Positions 7,079-13,454 of a stretch of 13,454 nucleotides of DNA are shown here, one piece after another (positions within the stretch are counted from its first letter, which is position 1; every line of letters begins with the position of its first letter). The notes under the pieces were generated by a model. It did not search any database. It saw only the letters and a list, made by a program, of their open reading frames with translations, and had not been told where the DNA came from. The stretch spans positions 1 to 13,454 of the forward strand of contig JAUVGT010000080.1 of NCBI GenBank assembly GCA_030593645.1. Reading direction: 5' to 3'. A program made the position numbers and the translations under genes. The stretch is from Deltaproteobacteria bacterium. Lineage in GTDB: Bacteria > Desulfobacterota > Desulfobacteria > Desulfobacterales > JAUVGT01.

Positions 7079-8101
7079 ATGGGTTTTAATCAACTTAATC
7101 TGGAAAGGTGGAATAAGTTTAAAGCAAACCGGCGGGGTTACTGGTCTCTCTGGATTTTTATTATCCTTTTTAGTATCAGTCTTTTTGCCGAACTTATTGC
7201 TAACGATAAACCCCTGATAGTCAGCTATAAAACAGACTATTATTTTCCTTTCCTCTTTTCATACGCTGAAACCGAATTTGGTGGTGAGTTTGAAACAGAG
7301 GCTGATTACCGGGACGAGTATGTAAAAAAACTAATAGACAAAGATGGCTGGATGATTTATCCACCGATCCCATTCAGTTATAATACTATAAATTATGATC
7401 TACCCTCACCCGCCCCTTCGCCTCCCACCTCAGTAAACTGGCTGGGCACTGATGACAGGGGACGTGATGTGGTGGCCCGAATTATTTACGGATTTAGAAT
7501 TTCGGTCCTCTTTGGTTTTATACTGACCATTTTTTCATCGATTGTTGGCATAACCGTTGGTGCGATACAGGGATATTACGGCGGTCTCATCGATATACTG
7601 GGGCAGCGTTTTATCGAAGTATGGTCCAGTATGCCCACACTTTTTATTTTAATTATTCTATCGAGTGTGGTCCAGCCTAATTTCTGGTGGTTATTGGGTA
7701 TCATGCTTCTCTTTGGCTGGATGGGATTGATCGGTGTAGTCCGGGTGGAATTCCTTCGTGGACGAAATTTCAAATATGTGGTGGCGGCCAGATCAGTGGG
7801 CCTGAGTGATGCGAGAATCATGTTCAGGCATATTCTACCCAATGCCATGATCGCTTCGATCACTTTTCTTCCGTTTATTCTTGGTGGATCCATTACAGTT
7901 CTGACTTCTCTGGATTTTTTAGGTTATGGTCTTCCGACCGGTTCTCCTTCTCTCGGTGAAATGGTTGCCCAGGGTAAGGCCAACCTCCAGGCACCCTGGC
8001 TGGGGCTTTCGGCATTTGTTATACTGGCCTTAATGCTGAGTCTGCTTATTTTTATCGGTGAAGCTGTGCGGGATGCGTTGGATCCCAGGAAGAATTACTA
8101 A
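7079..8101 (+). CDS. YejE-like peptide ABC transporter permease
   Basis: The second channel subunit, 340 aa, essentially the length of E. coli YejE (341 aa). It has an N-terminal helix at about 22-42, a periplasmic stretch with the family marker WLGTDDRGRDVVARIIYGFR at 121-140, five more helices, and the EAA loop at about 235-255 (VAARSVGLSDARIMFRHILP). It ends with the typical GEAVRDALDPRKNY. ATG 7079 is preferred over the in-frame TTG at 7064, because GAGGT at 7066-7070 lies eight bases before 7079 and the resulting length fits the family. The ribosome site overlaps the stop of the YejB-like gene, suggesting translational coupling. Confidence 0.93.
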   Translation: MGFNQLNLERWNKFKANRRGYWSLWIFIILFSISLFAELIANDKPLIVSYKTDYYFPFLFSYAETEFGGEFETEADYRDEYVKKLIDKDGWMIYPPIPFSYNTINYDLPSPAPSPPTSVNWLGTDDRGRDVVARIIYGFRISVLFGFILTIFSSIVGITVGAIQGYYGGLIDILGQRFIEVWSSMPTLFILIILSSVVQPNFWWLLGIMLLFGWMGLIGVVRVEFLRGRNFKYVVAARSVGLSDARIMFRHILPNAMIASITFLPFILGGSITVLTSLDFLGYGLPTGSPSLGEMVAQGKANLQAPWLGLSAFVILALMLSLLIFIGEAVRDALDPRKNY

Positions 8102-8154
8102 AGACAAGGGAGCAGGGAGGCGGCCACTGTGTCTGCTTTTTGGAATACTATAGA

Positions 8155-8169
8155 TCCGTCTTTGGCGGA
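8155..8169. repeat. Small palindrome, TCCGTC-TTT-GGCGGA
   Basis: A 6-bp stem with one G-U pair and a 3-base loop. It is related to the palindrome at 98-112 and stands directly before the octamer repeat. It looks like a dispersed intergenic element. Confidence 0.45.
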
Positions 8170-8171
8170 CC

Positions 8172-8192
8172 GGAATGATGGAATGTTGGAAT
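8172..8192. repeat. Second copy of the GGAATNNT octamer repeat
   Basis: GGAAT occurs at 8172, 8180 and 8188, with exactly the 8-base period seen at 1898-1970. The repeat contains an ATG at 8175 that is in frame with the ATPase gene and gives a false N-terminal extension (MMECWNNAI). The same repeat read on the other strand near 1959 gives MMDCWNI, which shows that the extension is repeat-derived. Confidence 0.7.
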
Positions 8193-8201
8193 AACGCAAT
8201 A

Positions 8202-9797
8202 ATGACAAAACCTCTACTGGAAATAGAAGACTTAAGCATTGCTTTTCGAAAAGGCAATCAGGTAGATACCGTGGTTCGCAATACCGGGTTTCATATCAAT
8301 CCGGCGGAAACACTGGCCCTGGTGGGGGAGAGCGGTTCCGGCAAAACAGTGACCGCCCTTTCCATAATTCAGCTGCTGCCGATGCCTCCGGCTGAATATC
8401 CCGGCGGAAGAATATTGTATAACGGAGAAAATACCCTGGAAATGTCTGGTGCGGAATTGCGCAATATTCGGGGCAATCAAATCAGTGTTATATTCCAGGA
8501 ACCGATGTCTTCGCTGAATCCTTTGCACACGATTAAAAAGCAGCTCTTTGAAACACTGTTTTTACACCAGGAATTAGATTCCGCAAAAGCCAAATCCCTT
8601 TCCCTGGAATGGCTTGACCGTGTGGGTATCAATGATCCGGAAAAACGTCTGGATGCCTTTCCTCACCAACTTTCAGGCGGGGAGCAGCAGCGTGTCATGA
8701 TCGCGATGGCTTTGATTAACACTCCGGATCTTTTAATCGCGGATGAGCCGACCACGGCCCTCGATGTGACGGTACAGGCCCAGATCCTCGATTTAATCAA
8801 GGACCTTCAGAAAGAGCTTGGTATGTCTATCCTGTTCATTACACACGACCTGGGTATTGTCCGGCGCGTGGCGGACCGGGTGGCAGTGATGAGGCAGGGA
8901 CGCATTGTAGAACAGGCTGAAACGGAAAAGCTGTTTCAGATGCCGGAGCATCATTACACACAAGAACTGATTAACGCGGAACCCAAAGGAGATCCGCAGC
9001 CGTCTGATCCAGACGCGAAGTCTTTAATCCGGGTCAATAACCTTAAAGTCTGGTTCCCGATCCTGGGGGGTGTTCTCAGAAGGACAACAGGCTATGTCAA
9101 AGCTGTGGATGATATCACTTTTAAAATCAAAAAAGGACATACACTGGGCCTTGTGGGAGAGAGCGGTTCAGGGAAAACCACTGTAGGCATGGCCATTCTT
9201 CGTTTAAACAAGAGCAACGGCGATATTCTTTTTCAGGATCAGATGCTCAGCCGGTTTGATAAAAAATCGATGCAGCCCTTTCGAAGGCGGATGCAGATTA
9301 TTTTTCAGGATCCATACGGCAGTTTAAGTCCCAGGATGTCTGTGGTCCAGATCATCAGCGAAGGATTGATCATTCATGAAAAGGGTGACCCCGAAGAAAT
9401 TGAAAAGAAAGTGATTAAGGTCATGAAAGAGGTGGGGCTCGATCCTGAAACCCGGCACCGTTATCCTAACGAGTTTTCAGGCGGCCAAAGACAGCGTATC
9501 GCGATTGCAAGGGCACTGGTTTTAAAACCCGAGTTTATCATTCTAGACGAACCCACATCCTCACTGGACCGGTCCGTCCAGGCCCAGGTACTTGACCTGT
9601 TAAGGGATCTGCAGAAACAATACGGTTTGACCTATATTTTTATCAGTCATGATCTCAAGGTAATTAAAGCCCTGTGCCATGATGTTATGGTTATGAAAGA
9701 GGGCAAAGTAATGGAATACGGCCCTTCGGCCCGGATTTTTACTTCTCCGGAAAATGAATATACAAAAGAGTTGATGAGGACCGCTTTTGAAGTATAG
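8202..9797 (+). CDS. YejF-like dual-ATPase subunit of the peptide ABC transporter
   Basis: A cytoplasmic energy-coupling subunit carrying two complete ATP-binding cassettes in one chain of 531 aa (E. coli YejF is about 529). Cassette 1: Walker A GESGSGKT at 42-49, Q-loop Q99, signature LSGGEQ at 158-163, Walker B LLIADEP at 177-183, H-loop H215. Cassette 2: Walker A GESGSGKT at 319-326, Q-loop Q369, signature FSGGQ at 425-429, Walker B FIILDEP around 445-451, H-loop H483. All catalytic positions are intact in both. The start at 8202 (MTKPLLEIEDL) is chosen over the ATG at 8175 because the latter lies inside a repeat and the shorter protein matches the family length; no strong ribosome site is visible. 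The 100-base gap after the YejE-like gene holds a palindrome and an octamer repeat. It is probably still co-transcribed as the last gene of the importer operon. Confidence 0.93.
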   Translation: MTKPLLEIEDLSIAFRKGNQVDTVVRNTGFHINPAETLALVGESGSGKTVTALSIIQLLPMPPAEYPGGRILYNGENTLEMSGAELRNIRGNQISVIFQEPMSSLNPLHTIKKQLFETLFLHQELDSAKAKSLSLEWLDRVGINDPEKRLDAFPHQLSGGEQQRVMIAMALINTPDLLIADEPTTALDVTVQAQILDLIKDLQKELGMSILFITHDLGIVRRVADRVAVMRQGRIVEQAETEKLFQMPEHHYTQELINAEPKGDPQPSDPDAKSLIRVNNLKVWFPILGGVLRRTTGYVKAVDDITFKIKKGHTLGLVGESGSGKTTVGMAILRLNKSNGDILFQDQMLSRFDKKSMQPFRRRMQIIFQDPYGSLSPRMSVVQIISEGLIIHEKGDPEEIEKKVIKVMKEVGLDPETRHRYPNEFSGGQRQRIAIARALVLKPEFIILDEPTSSLDRSVQAQVLDLLRDLQKQYGLTYIFISHDLKVIKALCHDVMVMKEGKVMEYGPSARIFTSPENEYTKELMRTAFEV

Positions 9798-9886
9798 TCG
9801 GGATTTTATTATAACGAACAAAATCTGGTCCTTTTGGCCAGGTCAGAGATAGAAGGCTATGCCCTTTTAATAACAAAAAAGATACT

Positions 9887-9913
9887 GTCATTCCGGCGGA
9901 GGCCGGAATCCAG
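9887..9913. repeat. Palindromic intergenic element, ATTCCGGC-GGAG-GCCGGAAT
   Basis: An 8-bp perfect stem (9890-9897 with 9902-9909) and a 4-base loop, flanked by GTC on the left and CCAG on the right. The form GTCATTCC...GGAATCCAG is a widespread type of dispersed palindromic repeat as I recall it. There is no T-run after it, so it is not an obvious terminator. Confidence 0.6.
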
Positions 9914-10002
9914 AAGAAATGGCGAATAAACTGCAGGAAGAATATTTCAGTATTTAATAAACATTGAAAATGGAGACTGTAAGTGGTTAAAATTTGTAGG
10001 GA

Positions 10003-10025
10003 CGGATTCCAGATCCGCTCTTTTT
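10003..10025 (+). terminator. Possible weak terminator at the end of the importer operon
   Basis: A CGGAT-TCCAG-ATCCG hairpin (10003-10017) is followed by CTCTTTTTATTT on the + strand. The stem is only 5 bp without mismatches, so it is weak. It sits at the junction between the + strand operon and the converging - strand gene, whose stop codon it touches. Confidence 0.35.
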
Positions 10026-11216
10026 ATTTCCCCGGAAATTTCTTATGATAACACCTGATCGGTATATTGATCGGTACGGCGGCCAGGCACCTGTTGCACG
10101 ACACGCAGGAGACTTTGTCTGCTGTACCTTTTTCAAATTTCTTTACGATAAACGGTTCCCTGATAAACGGGCGTGACATGGATATAAAATCGGCATCATT
10201 CTGATCAATTGTATTTGACATAAAATCGACACTTCTCATTCCGCCAACCACGGCCAAAGGGATATTTCCGATAACCGGTTTGATTATTTTTGCGGCTTTC
10301 AAATTATATCCTTCCTCAAGATTATATTTTCCTTTCAGCCGGTTCATGGCAAAGTATCCAAACAATTTTTTCCATATGGGTAAACGTTGTACGATTTCTT
10401 TTATGGGTACATCTCCCCGGCACATATTCATGAAGGAATAGACACTTGTCCCGCAGCTTAATTCGATACCGTTAATGCCGATTTCTGCCAGCCATTTTGC
10501 GTATTGAACGGCTAAAACAGGTATGATACCTCCCGGTGCGGTATAATCGTTAGTGTTCAGTTTAACAATGACCGGGAATTGATCGGATGTTATTTTTTTG
10601 TACTTAAAACAATTTCTTTCAAGAACCGGAACCGTTTTTCATCTGTGCCTCCCCAGGAGTCTTTTCGATGGTTAAAAAACGGCGAGATAAACTGGTTGAT
10701 CAGGTAGCCGTGTGCCGCGTGAAGCTGTACACCATCAGCTCCCGCGTCAGCCGCCCGCTTTGCGGCGTCCGTGTACGAATTGATCGCTTCCATGATTTGG
10801 TCTTCATTCATTTCCCTGGGCTTTACAAAATTTACAGGATCTCTGCCATGGCTTGAGGGGCTGACCGGCGTTTCACCGATTTCTGTTTTTGTGGTTTGCC
10901 GGCCCGCGTGGTTCAACTGAAAAAATATCTTTCCATTTTCATTGTGAACCGCCCGTGTCAATTTTTGTAACCCCGGAATCAATTGATCCGAATAAATTCC
11001 GGTCGCGTATTTATGGGCTTTACCCAGGGGATGGACATACATGTATCCCGTGATAATCAAGCCGATTCGACCCTTTGCGAGGGTTGTATATCTTCTAATC
11101 AGCTCGTCGGTGACTTCGCCGTTTTCTTTTGCCAATCCTTCATAGGTGGCCGAATGGATAAACCGGGTTTTGATCTCAAGAGATCCGATGTTTTTGGAGG
11201 TAAAGAGTGAAGACAT
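10024..11216 (-). pseudogene. Frameshifted Old Yellow Enzyme / 2,4-dienoyl-CoA-reductase-like flavoprotein
   Basis: Read on the - strand, 11216 to 10590 encodes 208 residues of an FMN-binding OYE-type TIM barrel. It has NHAGRQ at 102-107, the active-site pair H166/H169 in LHAAHGYLINQF, and SPFFNHRKDSWGG at 178-190. It stops at TAA right after a run of seven A. The -1 frame continues without a stop (ITSDQFPVIVKLNTNDYTAP, then ELSCGTSVYSF) into the rest of the protein down to 10024. That part includes a phosphate-binding region (PLAVVGGMRS), ADFISMSRPFIREP and a CVSCNRC motif followed by one more cysteine, as in the 4Fe-4S site of 2,4-dienoyl-CoA reductases. With one extra A the gene would encode about 397 aa, the short form lacking the C-terminal NAD(P)H domain. 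No other lesion is visible, so this may be a very recent mutation, a homopolymer sequencing error or a recoded gene. No clear ribosome site precedes the ATG at 11216. Substrate unknown. Confidence 0.85.
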
Positions 11217-11350
11217 GTTTTTATTGGGTCAGAATTTAATTTACAGTATTTTCAAATAATATCAACCGTCATTTTTCAACATTATCAAATAATAACTTTA
11301 CGATAATCTTTAAATAAGCTTCGGCGTGTACAGTAAAAATAAACATGCCG

Positions 11351-11378
11351 CTCCCGTTTCTTGTGGTCTTTTCGGGAG
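11351..11378. other. Inverted repeat in the divergent intergenic region
   Basis: CTCCCG (11351-11356) and CGGGAG (11373-11378) can pair around a 16-base loop, in the 217-base gap between the diverging flavoprotein gene and the exported-protein remnant. It may be an operator or an RNA leader hairpin of the gene at 11434. I do not recognise a known riboswitch. Confidence 0.3.
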
Positions 11379-11433
11379 AGGGGCTGATTTTCATAGGAAG
11401 TCATAACCATAACCGTCTAAAAAGGAGGTATCT

Positions 11434-11921
11434 ATGTTATCACTTAAGATGAAAAAAACTAAAATCATGACTTTTCGAAGTGCTTTATTGTTGATCACAA
11501 CCATGTTTACAATTGCTATTATTCCCGGAATGCTGGGAATGGACGTCAGCCAGGCCGAGGAAAGCAAAGAATTGGAAAGTTTAAAAAGAGTTGGAGCTTG
11601 CTCAATTACAACCTATTCTGCATTCCTGGCATGTAAAGCGGAGATCCGGGACGATTACTGGATCGCTGTTGGTAAATGCAGTAACCTGGCTGATCCGGAG
11701 GAAAAAACCGGATGTCTGGACTGTGCCAGGTGGTTGGGTTTCATCCTTCATTAACGGTAAGAGGCAAAACATACTATGATGTTCTGCAGACAAGAGACTT
11801 TTCGCCCATTGAACCGGATGTATTGGAATACAAATATTATGCCCCTGGAATTGGACTGATTCTTGAGGAAAATCAGGAAGATGGAGAACGTGTGGTACTA
11901 AAGAGAGTCATTATACCCTAA
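11434..11921 (+). pseudogene. Internally deleted exported protein (N- and C-terminal pieces remain)
   Basis: The start is strong: AAAGGAGG at 11421-11428, five bases before the ATG. Frame 1 (11434-11754, 106 aa) has a signal peptide (KKTK, then ALLLITTMFTIAIIPGML and a cut near SQAEE) and a cysteine-containing segment (SAFLACKAEIRDDYWIAVGK, then CSNLADPEEK). It then runs out in LGFILH and a stop. Another frame, open across about 11740-11921, encodes a typical C-terminal end: VRGKTYYDVLQTRDFSP, IEPDVLEYKYYAPGIGLILE, then EERVVL-like residues to the stop. I recall exported proteins of delta-proteobacteria in which these two blocks occur in one chain, separated by a longer middle starting with NPxFPLxPG and rich in Gly, Trp and Tyr. 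That middle is missing, so an internal deletion with frame change, joining near 11735-11750, is inferred. Function of the intact family is unknown. A truncated secreted 106-aa peptide could still be made. Confidence 0.65.
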
Positions 11922-12098
11922 TGGGGCAGATACCCCATACCGGATGATCAGGGAGATTTTTTGGGCCGGGGAAATGGATAAATGGAGAACCAGAGAAGGA
12001 GTTAATCATAACAACGGTAAATATCATGTGAAGCCGTTCATCAGAGCTGTGCAGCCGTGATAAACAAACTGCGTTAAGCAATATTCATATTTGAATCC

Positions 12099-12134
12099 GA
12101 AGGGGCAGGCCACTGAGCCTGTCCTTTTACTTTT
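12099..12134 (+). terminator. Intrinsic terminator after the exported-protein remnant
   Basis: GGGCAGGC (12103-12110), loop CACTGA, and GCCTGTCC (12117-12124) form an 8-bp stem with one G-U pair, extendable at the base by AAG with CTT-type pairs. It is followed by TTTTACTTTT. This is the best terminator in the window. Confidence 0.75.
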
Positions 12135-12181
12135 CACCCGCATCACTTTTGTGATTTTTGTGTGAGCATAGTCATTTATGA

Positions 12182-12210
12182 TTGATTTAATTACTAAAAT
12201 CAGTTATATA
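12182..12210 (+). promoter_or_regulatory. Candidate promoter for the TPR lipoprotein gene
   Basis: TTGATT (12182-12187) and TATATA (12205-12210) are 17 bases apart, about 75 bases before the ATG at 12287 and directly after a terminator. Each box matches the sigma-70 consensus at 4 of 6 positions, so support is modest. Confidence 0.35.
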
Positions 12211-12286
12211 CACATTAAACAACAAACAATATCTTTTTGTGGCCTTTAGAATATTTACTGGATACATTAAACTCGGGAGAAATATA

Positions 12287-13210
12287 ATGCCTAAAAGAAT
12301 TTTTTTGTTCACATTTCTGATATTCATTTATTTATATGGATGCAAAGATTCTGATGTAGATGAGCAAGTTGTTGGAGAATATCTGTATAAGGGCAAGTCT
12401 TATTGTCAAACCGGTCAGTTTGAAGAAGGTATTCAGCAATTTGACATAGTGATTGGATTTGACCCTGAAAACTATGATGCATTTTTATATCGAGGCATGG
12501 CCTACCGAGATATTAAAGATGATAACAAGGCAATTGAAGATTTTGAAAAATGTATTCAGATTAATCCGGACGGACCCAAAGCATACTTTGAACTGAGCAG
12601 CATCTGGAGCAATCAGGGGAATTTTACAAAAGCCGTAAAATATCTTACCAAAGCAATAAAAGCAGATAAAAACTTTGTTAATGCTTATGCAACCCGAGCC
12701 ATCCTGAATGTTCAGATGGGTAGAATGAATCATGCCGTCAAAGATATGAATGATGCGATTACAATAAATAGCAAAGATCCAATGTTATATATTGCCAGAG
12801 CACACGTTTTTGAAAAACAGGGGGACTGTCAATCAGCCCTTTCCGATTTCGAAAAAGCGAAGAGTATGAATAATAAGATTTCTAGTACAAATAGTAATAT
12901 TGCATGGATTCTTGCTACTTGTCAGGATGAGAATTTACGGAATGGGACAGAAGCCTTTGAGCTTGCATCTCAGGCAATAAAAAATGATAGCAGACATTTT
13001 ACACTGCATATCATGGCAGCTGCCTGTGCTGAGATCGGTGATTTTAAAAAAGCAATAAATTATCAGGAAAAATCGATCCAATTATTGAAAAAAGAGGCTC
13101 CTGCCCATAACTTTGCAAGAATATTTATAGAACAACAACTTAAAGATTATTCGAAACAACTTAAATCATACAAAAATAACAAGCCCTGGCGTTTAAAGAA
13201 AAAACAGTAA
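12287..13210 (+). CDS. TPR-repeat lipoprotein
   Basis: A 307-aa exported lipoprotein. The ATG at 12287 has GGGAGA at 12275-12280, and the resulting N-terminus is a lipoprotein signal: MPKR, a hydrophobic core IFLFTFLIFIYLY, and C19 in the lipobox LYGC. Starting at an upstream GTG (12239) would bury this signal. Position +2 after the cysteine is Lys, not Asp, which by the E. coli sorting rule predicts the outer membrane. TPR motifs follow at about residues 30-62 (GEYLYKGKSYCQTGQFEEGI), 64-96, 98-130, 132-164 and 166-198. A last pair at about 203-270 has AWILATCQDENLRNGTEAFE and ACAEIGDFKKAINYQEKSIQ, a common closing module of bacterial TPR proteins. The tail is basic (KPWRLKKKQ). TPRs scaffold protein complexes; the partner is unknown. 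It appears to be a single-gene transcript. Confidence 0.9.
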   Translation: MPKRIFLFTFLIFIYLYGCKDSDVDEQVVGEYLYKGKSYCQTGQFEEGIQQFDIVIGFDPENYDAFLYRGMAYRDIKDDNKAIEDFEKCIQINPDGPKAYFELSSIWSNQGNFTKAVKYLTKAIKADKNFVNAYATRAILNVQMGRMNHAVKDMNDAITINSKDPMLYIARAHVFEKQGDCQSALSDFEKAKSMNNKISSTNSNIAWILATCQDENLRNGTEAFELASQAIKNDSRHFTLHIMAAACAEIGDFKKAINYQEKSIQLLKKEAPAHNFARIFIEQQLKDYSKQLKSYKNNKPWRLKKKQ

Positions 13211-13240
13211 AATTTCATTATTTCCCGGTAGTGGTTTCAA

Positions 13241-13350
13241 AATATACGCTCCGCCTTAAATTTGAGACTTTTTGAAGGCATTGAAATTACATCAAATCGA
13301 AAAACCATTTAAAAAAAGAAATTTTAAAGTGAACTACAAGAGCGTATATT
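13241..13350. repeat. 110-bp element bounded by an 11-bp perfect inverted repeat
   Basis: AATATACGCTC at 13241-13251 is the exact reverse complement of GAGCGTATATT at 13340-13350. Just inside, CTTAAATTT (about 13255-13263) faces AAATTTTAAAG (about 13320-13330), which can pair imperfectly. No gene lies inside and no flanking target duplication is evident. It may be a miniature mobile element or a long RNA hairpin after the TPR gene. Confidence 0.5.
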
Positions 13351-13454
13351 GTAAAAAAAGTATTTTATCAATTGAGTGATTCATTCACGCGGCATGAAAT
13401 AATGCGAATTAAAAATTTTTCTCCCAAGATCCTCACCAGTATATTAATTCTTCT

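Larger units (their letters stand above)
11922..12286. other. Intergenic region between the remnant gene and the TPR lipoprotein gene
   Basis: No well-supported gene. It holds an intrinsic terminator (12099-12134), a second minimal hairpin ATCAC-TTTT-GTGAT followed by TTTT (12142-12159) and a candidate promoter (12182-12210). There is a 28-codon open frame at 11974-12060 (starts MDKWRTREG, ends IRAVQP), preceded by GGGG at 11968-11971; it is too short to call on its own. Confidence 0.5.

Noticed and set aside
9826..9846. A short hairpin (CTGGTC ... GGCCAG) after the ATPase gene considered as terminator
   Set aside because: No T-run follows the stem, and pairing includes a wobble and a mismatch.
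13371..13454. An open - strand frame at the right edge that could be the tail of a gene entering the window
   Set aside because: Only 28 codons are visible, with unremarkable composition, and DNA is AT-rich here. Not enough to call.

Overview
The window reads as a chromosomal segment of a Gram-negative, probably anaerobic bacterium. My best guess is a member of the Desulfobacterales or a related former delta-proteobacterium. That placement is inference from a recalled resemblance of the proteins (HD-type dGTPase-like enzyme, YkgJ-type cysteine-cluster proteins, a short Old Yellow Enzyme with Fe-S cysteines, a decayed exported protein) and from the intergenic repeats. No rRNA, tRNA, CRISPR array, transposase or integrase is visible.

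Layout. (1) Positions 156-3313, + strand: a dGTPase-like HD hydrolase, two different YkgJ-type cysteine-cluster proteins and a small ankyrin-repeat protein. The spaces between the last three are filled with short-period repeats. (2) Positions 3594-9797, + strand: a complete peptide-type ABC importer of the YejABEF kind, with binding protein, two permeases and a double ATPase. The binding-protein gene does not stop where the family normally does. It runs in frame into an AT-rich stretch encoding two membrane helices and a small extracytoplasmic domain of another family. (3) Positions 10024-11216, - strand: an Old Yellow Enzyme/2,4-dienoyl-CoA-reductase-like gene broken by one missing base in a run of seven A. 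The break is a canonical A-AAA-AAA slippery heptamer directly followed by a stop codon. (4) Positions 11434-11921, + strand: the two ends of an exported protein whose middle has been lost. (5) Positions 12287-13210, + strand: a TPR lipoprotein, preceded by a good terminator and a plausible promoter and followed by an inverted-repeat structure.

The only multi-gene functional unit that can be argued from the sequence is the peptide importer: periplasmic capture, two inner-membrane channel subunits and one dual-ATPase polypeptide. The appended tail would anchor the binding protein to the inner membrane, which is the most unusual feature of the window. The second theme is gene wear (one frameshift, one internal deletion). 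The third is a dense set of short repeats in intergenic DNA: an 8-bp unit at two loci, a 7-bp unit, a 6-bp unit, and small GC-rich palindromes. Two of these create misleading upstream start codons.
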